Assembly: GCF_010747475.1 (NCBI RefSeq)
Contig: NZ_VSLZ01000003.1
Span: forward strand, 124,001 to 188,000
Reading direction: 5' to 3'
Length of the DNA: 64,000 nucleotides
From: Halorussus sp. MSC15.2
Lineage (GTDB): Archaea; Halobacteriota; Halobacteria; Halobacteriales; Haladaptataceae
The translations under genes were made by a program, and so were the position numbers. The notes beneath the pieces were generated by a model. It made no database searches. It was not told the DNA's origin and worked only from the letters and a program-made list of their open reading frames with translations. Below are positions 28,801-37,514 of the stretch, in pieces; the first letter of the stretch is position 1; every line of letters begins with the position of its first letter.

Positions 28801-29550
28801 GTGCAGAGTCTCGAAGCGGAACTGGAACGCGCACGCGACCTCGACACCGCCGACCTCGCCGACGCCATCGAGTCCATCGGCTTCGAGTGTACCCGGTGCG
28901 GTGCGTGCTGCAAGAGCGCGGAGCCACGCTCCGCGGAGAGTCGAGCGGAGGAACCGCGAGACAGCGAGGCTGACGACCCCCACACGGCGACCGTCTTCCC
29001 CGACGAAGTGCGGGAGTTGCAAGACGCGACCGACTACGATTGGCGGGACGTCGCCCGGCCGATGCCCTACGGTCTGGAAACCGCTGAGGGCGGAGACAGT
29101 TCGGAGAGCGGAGGTACCGCCGATAGAGACGAAACTGAACCTGCGGGCGAGACCTTCGAGTGGGCGCTCCAGACCGATGCGTGCGGGGACTGTACGTTCT
29201 ACGAGGAGACCGAAGACGGAACGGGTGCCTGTTCGGTCCACGGTGACCGACCGCTCATCTGCGAGACCTACCCCTTCTCCGTCGCGCTCGGCGGGACGAG
29301 TCAACCGATGGGCGAGGCCGTGGACGAGTCGGGGATGGTCCGCGCCCACGAGTGCGAGGGACTGGGCCGCGATATCTCTCGTGAGCGAGCGGAGGACCTC
29401 GCGGCGGCGCTCAAGGAACGAGCAGTCCGGGAACTGACGGAGGCCATCGGGGTCCGCGACGAGTACCAACCCGCCGACCCGGACGAGGGCGTCGTGGTCC
29501 ACGACTCCGAGGGCGCGAAGCGACCGGACGGGTCGGCGTACGAAGGCTGA
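28801..29550 (+). CDS. YkgJ-family cysteine cluster protein
   Basis: The 249-residue protein starts at GTG and has a cysteine cluster of the YkgJ/Fli-B type thought to bind Zn or Fe-S. CTRCGACC is at residues 30-37; later come CGDC and CSVHGDRPLICETYPF, the diagnostic second half. A charged insertion (about 38-60) separates the first cluster from the rest, and another low-complexity stretch lies near 100-115. The function is unknown. Confidence 0.85.
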   Translation: MQSLEAELERARDLDTADLADAIESIGFECTRCGACCKSAEPRSAESRAEEPRDSEADDPHTATVFPDEVRELQDATDYDWRDVARPMPYGLETAEGGDSSESGGTADRDETEPAGETFEWALQTDACGDCTFYEETEDGTGACSVHGDRPLICETYPFSVALGGTSQPMGEAVDESGMVRAHECEGLGRDISRERAEDLAAALKERAVRELTEAIGVRDEYQPADPDEGVVVHDSEGAKRPDGSAYEG

Positions 29551-29761
29551 CGCCGACGAGCGCGCCCGCGACTACGGCCCGCGCGAACGGGGTACTCTTC
29601 GGTCGTCGGTGCGACACGGAGACGGTTCGTCCCACTCTCCCACGTCAACCTTCTGCGGGACCGGAGACTGGACGTATCGACCCGGTAGCGATAGACCAAC
29701 TGGTACGGCGTTCTCGCGGAACTGCGGTCGCTGGCGACGCCGCCAGCAATAAAGAGGTCGG

Positions 29762-30175
29762 TTAGAAGTCCTCTTCGATGATTTCGCCGACCGCGAAGTT
29801 GGACTTGACTTCCGTAATCTCGACCTTGACGCGCTCGCCGATTTCGGCGTCGGGGACGATGATGACGTAGCCGCGTTCGACGCGGGCGATGCCGTCGCCC
29901 TGCTTGCCGATGTCCTCGACTTCGACGTAGCGAATCTCGCCCTCCTCGACGGGGGGTTGTGGTTCCGAGGGCGCGCCGCTACTCGTGGACTGTGACGACG
30001 ACTCGTCCTGCGACGAGGAGTCGGAGTCGTCGGAGATGAGTGCGACGCGGTAGGTCTCGCCGGGTTCGACCGACCCGGTCTCTATCTCTCGGCGCGGTAC
30101 TTCGACGACGTACTTGTCGTCTTCGATAGTCACATCAGCACTGAACAGACACAGCAGTTTGTCAGAGATCTCCAA
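29762..30175 (-). CDS. TRAM domain-containing protein
   Basis: A 137-residue protein starting at TTG; no in-frame ATG or GTG lies between it and the upstream stop. The N-terminal part (CLFSADVTIEDDKYVVEVP) is followed by a Ser-rich linker (about 50-70) and a C-terminal TRAM domain (VEVEDIGKQGDGIARVERG, VKSNFAVGEIIEE), a beta-barrel that binds RNA. Archaeal TRAM proteins are proposed RNA chaperones with a cold-shock-like role. The last residues of the domain are complete. Confidence 0.9.
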   Translation of the reverse strand: MEISDKLLCLFSADVTIEDDKYVVEVPRREIETGSVEPGETYRVALISDDSDSSSQDESSSQSTSSGAPSEPQPPVEEGEIRYVEVEDIGKQGDGIARVERGYVIIVPDAEIGERVKVEITEVKSNFAVGEIIEEDF

Positions 30176-30275
30176 GGCTATATGCCTCCATTTGGACCCA
30201 AGTGGTCAGCGCGTAAAGAGTTTTTCTACACCCGACCTTTTGCTGCGTTCTCGTGAGCGTATCGAGCGAGGTCTT

Positions 30276-30369
30276 CGAAAATCGGATATTTTCGGGCTGT
30301 GGCGAATCTCCGATTCGCATCGGCTGGAAACGACGAAGCCGTTTCGGCAGGCGCGGCGTTCGGCCGCGC
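30276..30369. other. Cluster of four hairpins in a gene-free 398-nt spacer (30176-30573)
   Basis: No coding sequence is supported here. Four stem-loops follow in about 95 nt: CGAAAAT/ATTTTCG (30276-30294), GCGAATC/GATTCGC (30301-30317), GCCG/CGGC (30337-30347) and GGCGCGGC/GCCGCGCC with a GTTCG loop (30349-30369). The regular spacing suggests a structured RNA or a 5' leader of the 30574 gene; it may also be non-functional palindromic spacer. Confidence 0.35.
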
Positions 30370-30573
30370 CCTTGCGAAACGTCGATGAAGGACCTGCGCT
30401 TGGTGCCGGTCGTCGCTCGGACTTCTCGTTCACTTCGTTCGCTCGCGGCAGATTCCGGAGTGGGAAACCCTCGTGCTCGTCCGCACTATATCGACGCTCG
30501 CCGAGTCGTAGCGATGCGGCGCTACCCCTCAACTGGCCGAACATTGATGGTGCCCCACCGACGAGTTGTTAGC

Positions 30574-31194
30574 ATGGACACAGAATCGTCGGACGGGTGG
30601 ACCGGTTACGACAAGCTCGCGGGACTCGTCGCGTTGACGCTGATGGCCGGTTACCACGTGACCCCGATACAGCGGGGTGTCGCGGGGGCGTTACACGCCA
30701 TGCTCGGCCCGGCCACGACCATCCTGCCGTTCTCGGTTCTCGTCCTACTGCTCGCCGGGACGACCGGTCTCTCCTCGGCGGTCCTCCAGACGAAACTCCG
30801 GAGCCAGCGACGGATGGAGCGACTTCAGGAGCGCATGTCTGACCTGCGCGAGCGGATGGCGTCGGCCCGCGAGCGCGACGACGAGGACGCCGTCGAGGAC
30901 CTCCGCGCCGAGCAGATGGAACTCACGACCGACTACCTCGCGGCGATGAAGACCCAGTTCCGGCCCGCGGTCTGGAGCATGCTGGTCTCGGTCCCGGTGT
31001 TCCTCTGGCTCCGCTGGGTGTTCGTCGCGCCGAGCGCCGCCGTCGCGCCCGCAGCGCTGGCGCTGCCGGTCGTCGGTCACGTCGCGTGGACTGCGACGCT
31101 CGTCGGTCCGCTGAAGGTCTGGCTCGCGTGGTACGTCGGCTGTTCGCTCTCGACCGGGCTACTCGCGCGGAGGGCCATCGCCCGACTCGCCTGA
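30574..31194 (+). CDS. EMC3/TMCO1 (DUF106) family membrane protein
   Basis: A 206-residue protein with TM segments near 16-35, 41-65, 118-142 and 155-180 and a cytosolic coiled coil between them (SQRRMERLQERMSDLRERMA, about 75-112). This layout is that of DUF106 proteins, archaeal relatives of the Oxa1/YidC/EMC3/Get1 insertases, which help insert membrane proteins. The start was taken at the ATG at 30574. Confidence 0.88.
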   Translation: MDTESSDGWTGYDKLAGLVALTLMAGYHVTPIQRGVAGALHAMLGPATTILPFSVLVLLLAGTTGLSSAVLQTKLRSQRRMERLQERMSDLRERMASARERDDEDAVEDLRAEQMELTTDYLAAMKTQFRPAVWSMLVSVPVFLWLRWVFVAPSAAVAPAALALPVVGHVAWTATLVGPLKVWLAWYVGCSLSTGLLARRAIARLA

Positions 31195-31259
31195 GAACAG
31201 CCGTCCTCTTTCTGTAGCGCTCGCGTCCCCTTTCGGTCCACGTCGCATCGACGGCCGGA

Positions 31260-31985
31260 CTACTCCGGCCGGTACCTGCCTGCGGTCGGTGCGCTCACCC
31301 GGTCTACGATGGCGTCCACGAGTTCCGGAACGACCGTCCAGACGCCGTAGTAACTGTCTGGGTCGCGTTCCTCGACGAGCATCGCGGCCTTAGCCGCGTC
31401 GTTGCCAGCGCCGTCGAAGACGACCAGCCACGTCCCGGCGAACTCGTGACGGTCGCCGTGGACGACGAATCGGTCGCCGTCCGGGACGTACGCGGGGTCC
31501 TCGAAGACGTGCACTTCGCACCCCGCCTCGGCCACGTCGGCGTAGATGTCCCACTGGTCGTCCATCGAAGCGAACCGCTGCTGGCCCGCGACGTAGAGTC
31601 GGCCCTCGCCCGCACGCCACGCCAAGGTCTCGATGCGGTTCGACAGCGCGCGGAGTCCGGCCCGGTCGCCGTACCCCGCGAGGAAGAGCGTATCGGCCGG
31701 CCGGAACGCGGAGACGACGTCGGCTATCGGGTCGTCGCCGCGACGGGGGTGGACGAGCGCGCCGCCCACGAGGACGTCGTCGTGGAGGACCGCGAACTCG
31801 TCGGGTTGTTCGTCGGTCAGCGTGGTCCCGACCGTCACGTCGTCGATGTCGAGGTAGCGGCCGAGCGTGTCCCCGAGGGTCGCGAGAGTCGCCTCGGAGC
31901 AGTCGGTGTTGAACGCCGCGAGCGTCAGTCCGTCCGGAACTGCGTGGGGCGCGACCCCGCGCTCGTGAACTGGCGAGTCGGGCAT
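31260..31985 (-). CDS. DICT sensory domain-containing protein
   Basis: A 241-residue cytosolic protein. The core (about 85-215) reads like the haloarchaeal DICT sensory domain: EFAVLHDDVLVGGALVHPRR, TLAWRAGEGRLYVAGQQRFA and YADVAEAGCEVHVFEDPAYV. DICT is a light- or signal-related sensor domain found with diguanylate cyclases and two-component proteins. It stands alone with no fused output domain. The signal is unknown. Confidence 0.83.
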   Translation of the reverse strand: MPDSPVHERGVAPHAVPDGLTLAAFNTDCSEATLATLGDTLGRYLDIDDVTVGTTLTDEQPDEFAVLHDDVLVGGALVHPRRGDDPIADVVSAFRPADTLFLAGYGDRAGLRALSNRIETLAWRAGEGRLYVAGQQRFASMDDQWDIYADVAEAGCEVHVFEDPAYVPDGDRFVVHGDRHEFAGTWLVVFDGAGNDAAKAAMLVEERDPDSYYGVWTVVPELVDAIVDRVSAPTAGRYRPE

Positions 31986-32064
31986 GTCGGAACGTCGCGT
32001 AATTCGGTCGAATGCTCAAAAAGCGTAGTGGCCTCGGGGCGACACGTCCAACCGCCGGAGAGGC

Positions 32065-33792
32065 TTAGTCCGCGCCTTCTGGCGTTTTTGCGGTGGTGAA
32101 CTCGGTCAGGTCCACGCCCACGTCGGCGTCGAGTTCGGCCGAGGAGTCGTAGGGTCGTTCGACGACGATGTTCCCGGCGCGCTGCTTGCCGAGACCCGGA
32201 ATCGCGGTGAGTTCGTCCATCGTCGCGCTGTTCACGTCGAGCGGATAGGGCACGCCCGTCACCGAGCGATAGCCGTGGTCCACCACCGCCACGTCCACGG
32301 TCCGCCCGAGTTCGCGCTCGCCCGGAATCCCGACGAGCAGGGGGTAGGTGCCGAGTTGGCGACCGAACGTCTTCCCGTCCTGATGGTATTCGAGATGTAC
32401 GTCCGGCAGGACCGTCCCCGCCGGGGCGAGGCGCTGGAGCATCGGATTGTCTATCTGCTCGCGCACCTCGGTCTTGTACTGCTTGAACAGTTTCTTGTGG
32501 TCGTTGGCGATGTCCGCGCCCACGTCGCTCATCTCGGTGCCGTCGAACGCCATGACCTGCCGGATGTTGACCCGGCGGAGCATCAGGCCCTCGTCGTACA
32601 CCCGGTTCAGGAACTCCTTGTTGTGTTCGAACGTCTCACGTCGCTCGCCCTTCAGTCCGTGGAGCAGGTTGATACCCGGCAGGAGTTTGGGCAGGCGGTT
32701 CGCGGCGTCTCGGCCGTGGGTCGGGGCCGCTTCGGGGTCCTCGCCGGGTCGCCACCCGGCCTCCTCGTTGACTATTTTGACCGCCTCGAAGCACTCCTCG
32801 GCGGTCACGTTGAGGTTGTTCTCGTCCTGCACGAGGGGGTCGGCCGATTCGAGACCGAAGGCGGCGGTGTCGCCCGGCGTGTTGTGCTCGGCGATGACCC
32901 GGATTCCCTCGCGGGCCAACTCGGGCCACTCGACCACCGTGATGGGGTTCATGTTGTCGAGGTGGAGCGTCCCGAGGTCGGGCGCGACCTCCCGAATCCC
33001 GCCGTAGAGGTCGCGGAGCGCGTCGGGGTTGGGCTTCTCGCCGTCGCCGCCGTAGGCGAGGATGTCGGCCTGTCGACCGAGTCGGAAGTGTCCCACGCCG
33101 CGGTCGTAGAGCGTCCCGACCTCGCTGACGACCGACTCCGGTCGCCGGAACGAGGGATTTCCGTACAGCGGTTCCGTGCAGAACGAGCAGCGGTAGGGAC
33201 ACCCTCTGCTGGTCTCCAACTCGGCGATGAGGTAGTCCGGATGGTTGGGGTGTTGCTCGACGACGAACGCCCCGGAGGCGGCCCATCGGTCTATCTCCTC
33301 GTTGTCGCGCATCCGATTGTTGAACCCCTCCAAGCCGCTGTCGAGCAGGTCGTAGGCCGCGGCTTCCACGTCGCCTTTCGCCACGAAGTCGAAGTCGAGG
33401 TCGTCGCGCTCGGTCTCGGTTCCCCCGGCGTTCTCGTCGCCGACGCCGAACTTCACCGGGCCGCCCATCAGACTCGTCCCGTCGGCGGTCCACGCCATCT
33501 TGCGCACTTCGTCGGGCTCGGCCGGGGTGCCCCCGACGTACTTGCCGGGGACGGTCATCCCGCCGAGGTAGACGAACAGGTCTGCGTCCTCCACGTCGCG
33601 CCACTTGTGAGAGTCGTCCCGGAGTTCGTCGATGGTGTGATAGGTGACGTTCTCCGCGGGGACGCCCGCGTCCACGATGGCCCCCGCGGTGTACCGCGGG
33701 TAGGTCGAGATGTAGGGCGGGACGCCGAAGTGGGCCGGTTCGTCGACGTACCCGTCCACGAGGGTCACGTCGAGGTCCGTGAGGTCGGTCAT
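32065..33792 (-). CDS. Radical SAM protein with B12-like N-terminal domain and helix-hairpin-helix C terminus
   Basis: The 575-residue protein binds a 4Fe-4S cluster through C198, C202 and C205 (RGCPYRCSFC) and would make a 5'-deoxyadenosyl radical. The N-terminal 150 residues resemble the cobalamin-binding Rossmann part of B12-type radical SAM enzymes. Near the C terminus LDVNSATMDELTAIPGLGKQ is a helix-hairpin-helix DNA/RNA-binding motif. This architecture is conserved in archaea, but the reaction is not known. Confidence 0.92.
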   Translation of the reverse strand: MTDLTDLDVTLVDGYVDEPAHFGVPPYISTYPRYTAGAIVDAGVPAENVTYHTIDELRDDSHKWRDVEDADLFVYLGGMTVPGKYVGGTPAEPDEVRKMAWTADGTSLMGGPVKFGVGDENAGGTETERDDLDFDFVAKGDVEAAAYDLLDSGLEGFNNRMRDNEEIDRWAASGAFVVEQHPNHPDYLIAELETSRGCPYRCSFCTEPLYGNPSFRRPESVVSEVGTLYDRGVGHFRLGRQADILAYGGDGEKPNPDALRDLYGGIREVAPDLGTLHLDNMNPITVVEWPELAREGIRVIAEHNTPGDTAAFGLESADPLVQDENNLNVTAEECFEAVKIVNEEAGWRPGEDPEAAPTHGRDAANRLPKLLPGINLLHGLKGERRETFEHNKEFLNRVYDEGLMLRRVNIRQVMAFDGTEMSDVGADIANDHKKLFKQYKTEVREQIDNPMLQRLAPAGTVLPDVHLEYHQDGKTFGRQLGTYPLLVGIPGERELGRTVDVAVVDHGYRSVTGVPYPLDVNSATMDELTAIPGLGKQRAGNIVVERPYDSSAELDADVGVDLTEFTTAKTPEGAD

Positions 33793-33924
33793 GCGGGGAA
33801 GTTGCCGCTCGACGGGTAAAACGATGACTACACGGACCGGACTGGCAGGACCACCGCAGCGCGGGGGAACGCCGTGACGTGGGGTCCAGCGCCGCGGTCC
33901 GCGACCGAAGGCGCACGGCCGCGG

Positions 33925-34716
33925 TCAGTGAACGGACGGGTACGTCCGGAACGCTTCGACCGCGGCGCGTCGGTCCGATACCGAAGAGAGGTCGGCCGTG
34001 TAGACGCTGAAGTACGGCGGGCCGCGAGCGATTCGGAGGGTGGCGCCCTCGACGGTCACGTCGCCGAGTCGCCGCCACGGAATCGCGGTCGCTCCCCACC
34101 CGCCTCGCTGCCGGACCAGAAGGTGGTCGTCGAGCGCGACGAGTTCGTACTCCTCGGTGCCGGTGAGACCGTTCCCGATGAGCATTCCGACGACGGTTCC
34201 CACGAGCGACCATATCGAGAACGAACCAGCAATCGTGTGCGAGATGACGAAAAGAGTCACGGTAGCGACGGCGATTCCCAGCGCGAACTGTCGCCACTTG
34301 GACTTGACGGCGACGACTCTCCCGCGGACCTGACCGCGCCCCAGCAGGAGCATCCCGCGGTGTTGCTCCCCCATGGCGGCCACGACGAACACCGCGAACG
34401 TGAAGACGAGTACTCGAACCGACGTTCCCTCGGGCGGCGTCGGCGCGCCGAACAGAGGGGGACCGAAGACGGCCGCGGCCGGAAGCAGACCGAGACCGGC
34501 GAGGACCCACTGAGCGCGCGCTTCGACCGCTCGGTCGAGCGCGTCCGGTCGCTGTTCGAGGGCGGCCCACACGACGACGGTGACGCACGCGCCGAGACCG
34601 ATGCCGAGGACGGGGTCGGTCGGCCACGGTCCCGGCGTCGCGAGGAAACCGGCGAAACCGGCGAGGAGACCGAGCGAGAGGGGGACGTGTCGGGGTTCGG
34701 GGCGGCGGAGTCGCAT
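33925..34716 (-). CDS. Membrane protein with PH-like domain
   Basis: A 263-residue protein from the ATG at 34716 (MRLRRPEPRHVPLSLGL). Hydrophobic segments lie at about 10-30, 40-58, 68-88, 95-115 and 140-185, followed by the C-terminal PH-like half (EYELVALDDHLLVRQRGGWG and WRRLGDVTVEGATLRIARG). The design is similar to the gene at 3300-4184. An in-frame ATG at 34755 is possible. The function is unknown. Confidence 0.78.
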   Translation of the reverse strand: MRLRRPEPRHVPLSLGLLAGFAGFLATPGPWPTDPVLGIGLGACVTVVVWAALEQRPDALDRAVEARAQWVLAGLGLLPAAAVFGPPLFGAPTPPEGTSVRVLVFTFAVFVVAAMGEQHRGMLLLGRGQVRGRVVAVKSKWRQFALGIAVATVTLFVISHTIAGSFSIWSLVGTVVGMLIGNGLTGTEEYELVALDDHLLVRQRGGWGATAIPWRRLGDVTVEGATLRIARGPPYFSVYTADLSSVSDRRAAVEAFRTYPSVH

Positions 34717-34996
34717 GTACGACCGTCGTACCGCCACCCATTTGATAGCTGTCATCTCTGTCGAGTGTCCGACCGTTCACAGGTTGAGACCGCCGCCGAC
34801 TCCCCGGCGTCCAGTGGGGACTCCGCTCTCGCCGGTGTTGTACGGGGCCTAAAATTACCGTTCGCACCGTTCACGCGAGTTCAATCGCGGACTGAGGCGT
34901 GGCGATTCGGTCCGCCGAGACGCACCCGTCAGTTATGATACAGTAGGTGGCGCGGAACAATGTCCGGTTCGGTCCAACGGACGGTCGGCGATTGGC

Positions 34997-36475
34997 ATGT
35001 CCGAACGAAACTCCTCCATCGACGGTATCGAACGGCGCGGCGTCCTCGCGGCGCTGGCGACCGGAATCGGCGGCGCGGGCGTCGCCCAGCGGACGCTCGC
35101 CCGGCGAGTGGACGCGCTCGACGCGACCCGCTACGTCGTCGAACAGGGCGACCGCTGCATCCCGATAACGCCGCTCTCGGGCGACGAGACCGTCGAATCC
35201 TTCTACGACTACCGGACGCCCTACACCTCCCCGTCGGGCGCGGCCTACAGTTCCTACGGGACGACCGACCTCCAGCGACCCGAGACCAGCATCTGCTTCC
35301 TCTACGACGGGCCGGAGGGCCTGAGTCTGGTCGTCGTCCACGACAAACTGAACGACGGTACCTCGGGCGGCGCGGTGACGTTCGACCTCGCGTTCGAGAA
35401 CCCCGACCGCGGTTCGTGGGTCGTCGGCGACGACGACTACGACGCGCCGAGCAACTACGACACCTTCGACCGCACCGCCGACGGGTGGTCCGTGGACTGG
35501 ACGTGGACCGACGGCCGGTCCGACGGCGGGGCCTACCGCCCCCTCGGCGAGGAGTTCGCCGTCACCATCGACCCGGCGTTCAACGACGCCGCGGCGCTGT
35601 ACGGCGACCCGTACGAGGGCGAGATAACCGACTGGCAGGTCCTCTCGGGCGACCGGAGCGACCCCGACCGAGTCTCGCTGGCGCTGGACGAACCGCTCGT
35701 GGTCCGCGCCGGAACGTGCGGCGCGACGACGACCACGACGACCCGACGCGAGACGACGACGGAAGAAACGACCACCGAGCAGGACGACCGCCAGTCGGGG
35801 CCGATTTCCGCGGACGTGACGGTCGTCCCCGGCAAGGTGAACCCCCGGAGCCACGGCCGTCTCCCGGTCGTCGTGCGCTCGACCGACGAGTTCGACGCCA
35901 CGGCGCTCGCGCCCGGAAGCGTCGCGTTCGGGCCGGAGGACGGAACGGAGCGCGCGAGTCCGGTGAAGCGAATTCAGACCGACGCGGACGGCGACGGCCG
36001 AACCGACCTCAAATTCCACTTCCGGACGGACGCGACTGGCATCGACTGGGACACCGACCGCGTGCGACTGACCGGCGTGACCGAGAGCGGGCGGGCCGTC
36101 GAGGGGTCCGCGGAGGTTCGAATCGTTCCGAACGGCGACGAGGAAAGCGAGCGGAAGAGAGACGAGGAGAGCGAGGGTGACGGGAGTAGTGAGCGCGAGG
36201 CGGAGAAAGAGGAAGGCGAGGGGGACGAACACGCGAAGAAGGGGGAAACCGAGGCTGAAGACGAGGGGAACGAGGCAGAAGCCGAGAAGGAAGACGGCGA
36301 CGAGTCAGAGGAGGACGACGGTGGCGACGACGAAGGAGAACGCGGTGGCGAAGACGGACGCGGCAGCGGTCGAGGGAAGGAAAACGGACGAGGTCGAGGG
36401 AAGACGGGGAAGGGAAACGGAAAGGGTCGGGAGAGAGGCCGCGGTGACGGGCGAGGAGGCGACGAGGACGACTAG
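34997..36475 (+). CDS. Exported protein with a long charged, Arg/Gly-rich tail
   Basis: A 492-residue protein. The N terminus (ERRGVLAALATGIGGAGVAQ) looks like a Tat signal. Two beta-rich globular parts follow: about 45-245, then a Thr-rich linker (TTTTTTRRETTTEETTTEQD) and a second domain of about 100 residues with DVTVVPGKVNPRSHGR and the calcium-like DADGDGRTDL. From about 372 the chain turns to Glu/Lys/Gly/Arg repeats ending in GRGKENGRGRGKTGKGNGKG-type sequence. The tail resembles polyampholytes that bind surfaces or nucleic acid. No family assignment is possible for the whole. Confidence 0.8.
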   Translation: MSERNSSIDGIERRGVLAALATGIGGAGVAQRTLARRVDALDATRYVVEQGDRCIPITPLSGDETVESFYDYRTPYTSPSGAAYSSYGTTDLQRPETSICFLYDGPEGLSLVVVHDKLNDGTSGGAVTFDLAFENPDRGSWVVGDDDYDAPSNYDTFDRTADGWSVDWTWTDGRSDGGAYRPLGEEFAVTIDPAFNDAAALYGDPYEGEITDWQVLSGDRSDPDRVSLALDEPLVVRAGTCGATTTTTTRRETTTEETTTEQDDRQSGPISADVTVVPGKVNPRSHGRLPVVVRSTDEFDATALAPGSVAFGPEDGTERASPVKRIQTDADGDGRTDLKFHFRTDATGIDWDTDRVRLTGVTESGRAVEGSAEVRIVPNGDEESERKRDEESEGDGSSEREAEKEEGEGDEHAKKGETEAEDEGNEAEAEKEDGDESEEDDGGDDEGERGGEDGRGSGRGKENGRGRGKTGKGNGKGRERGRGDGRGGDEDD

Positions 36476-36551
36476 TCGGAAGTCGGCAGTCTCGACCCAC
36501 AGAATCGCCGAAGCCCTCGTGTTTATGGTCACCGGGCCGTTAAATTCGGAT

Positions 36552-36710
36552 ATGCCCGCGACGCTCGAAGTGAAGTGTACGAACGACGAGTGCGAACTGG
36601 ACATGTTCGAGATGCACTACACCTACGATATGCCCGACGACGTCGGTATCGAGGACTTTCAGTGTCCGTACTGCACTCGAACCGACACCCTCCGGGAAAT
36701 CGAGCTATGA
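36552..36710 (+). CDS. Small zinc-binding protein
   Basis: A 52-residue protein (MPATLEVKCTNDECELDMFE…) with CTNDEC near residues 9-14 and CPYC near 38-41, a CX4C/CXXC pair that can hold one zinc. It ends CTRTDTLREIEL. The stop overlaps the start of the next gene (ATGA at 36707-36710), so the two are translationally coupled. The function is unknown. Confidence 0.8.
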   Translation: MPATLEVKCTNDECELDMFEMHYTYDMPDDVGIEDFQCPYCTRTDTLREIEL

Positions 36711-37123
36711 CCATCCGAGAGATTGGCCGGTCGGTCGGTAGCGCCGTCCTCCAGCGCGTCGGCCGCGCCGCCAGCAAGGTCCAAGAGTCCAAGCCCCTCC
36801 CCGTGGACCTGCTGGAGAGCGACGACGCCTACCTCGTGGTGTTCGACGCGCCCGGCGCGACCGGAAGCGACGTGCAGGTCCGGTACGCCGAGGGTGCGGT
36901 CCACGTCCGAATCGACCGCTTCCGCGACTACTACGAGGGCTTCGAGATGCTGTTCCCCGGCCGCGGTCTCTCGCTCGACGGGAAGGCCGACCTCCCGACA
37001 GACGCCGTGGTGGACGCGAACGAGGCGTCCGCGACCCTGACCGAACACGGCACCCTCCGCGTTCGGGTCCCCAAGCGCGCCGAGGAGAAAGGAGAGTCAG
37101 ATAGCGTCTCCGCGGAAGCGTAG
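36707..37123 (+). CDS. Hsp20-like (alpha-crystallin fold) protein
   Basis: A 138-residue protein. After a basic helix (MTIREIGRSVGSAVLQRVGR) comes a beta-sandwich with LPVDLLESDDAYLVVFDAPG, VQVRYAEGAVHVRIDR, LPTDAVVDANEASATLTEHG and TLRVRVPK, the order seen in Hsp20 domains; the terminal IxV-like motif is weak. Such proteins hold unfolded proteins without ATP. It is coupled to the upstream small zinc protein by a 4-nt overlap. Confidence 0.82.
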   Translation: MTIREIGRSVGSAVLQRVGRAASKVQESKPLPVDLLESDDAYLVVFDAPGATGSDVQVRYAEGAVHVRIDRFRDYYEGFEMLFPGRGLSLDGKADLPTDAVVDANEASATLTEHGTLRVRVPKRAEEKGESDSVSAEA

Positions 37124-37348
37124 CGCGATTCGGTGGTCGTGCTCGCACACTACTCGTGTCTCTTTTATCGTTTCACTGCCGGTATTGACGCGTCGTACGC
37201 AGAGACTCATCGATAGCTTCTCTAGAACATCTCTCCGGCGGATGGCCATCTAAAGAATCCGAGCGCGCTCGTTCCTAGTAGTGGATGTGAGGTCTGCGTT
37301 CGCTCTGTTCCACGCAGTCTATCGCTCACTACGACAGGGACTCAGTCA

Positions 37349-37408
37349 TCAGTAACAACTGGTCCGTTCGCACGGGGGGACGTAGTCCATAAGGGAAATT
37401 CCGAACAT
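37349..37408 (-). CDS. Tiny Cys peptide 4 of a new family (19 residues)
   Basis: The peptide is MFGISLMDYVPPCERTSCY, stop TGA at 37349-37351. GGAGGTGA at 37413-37420 lies 4 nt before the ATG, an ideal Shine-Dalgarno, and a GAAAAATTTAAAT element lies 48 nt upstream. It shares the MF start and two Cys (13 and 18) with the peptides at 56185, 57610 and 57922. It is located 106 nt downstream of the FAD-dependent oxidoreductase gene on the same strand, but has its own AT-rich promoter region. There is no known relative that I can name. Candidate roles are a modified peptide, a metal ligand or a signal. Translation is inferred. Confidence 0.6.
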   Translation of the reverse strand: MFGISLMDYVPPCERTSCY

Positions 37409-37443
37409 TAGTTCACCTCCGGGCATATGTGGGAACTGTAACG

Positions 37444-37456
37444 ATTTAAATTTTTC
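37444..37456 (-). promoter_or_regulatory. AAAATTT promoter element of peptide gene 4
   Basis: Minus strand GAAAAATTTAAAT, 48 nt from the first base of the ATG at 37408. The flanking ATATATAATTATAATTATT on the upstream side can serve as TATA region. The same element occurs before the three other peptide genes. Confidence 0.45.
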
Positions 37457-37514
37457 TAATATATAATTATAATTATTCTTCAGAGGACGGAACGTTTCCG
37501 TACTCGGGACGCGT

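Noticed and set aside
30206-30544. Minus-strand frame starting MFGQLRG after ATGTTC
   Set aside because: Starts like the Cys peptides but has no Shine-Dalgarno, no AAAATTT element and runs 112 codons of Arg-rich filler.
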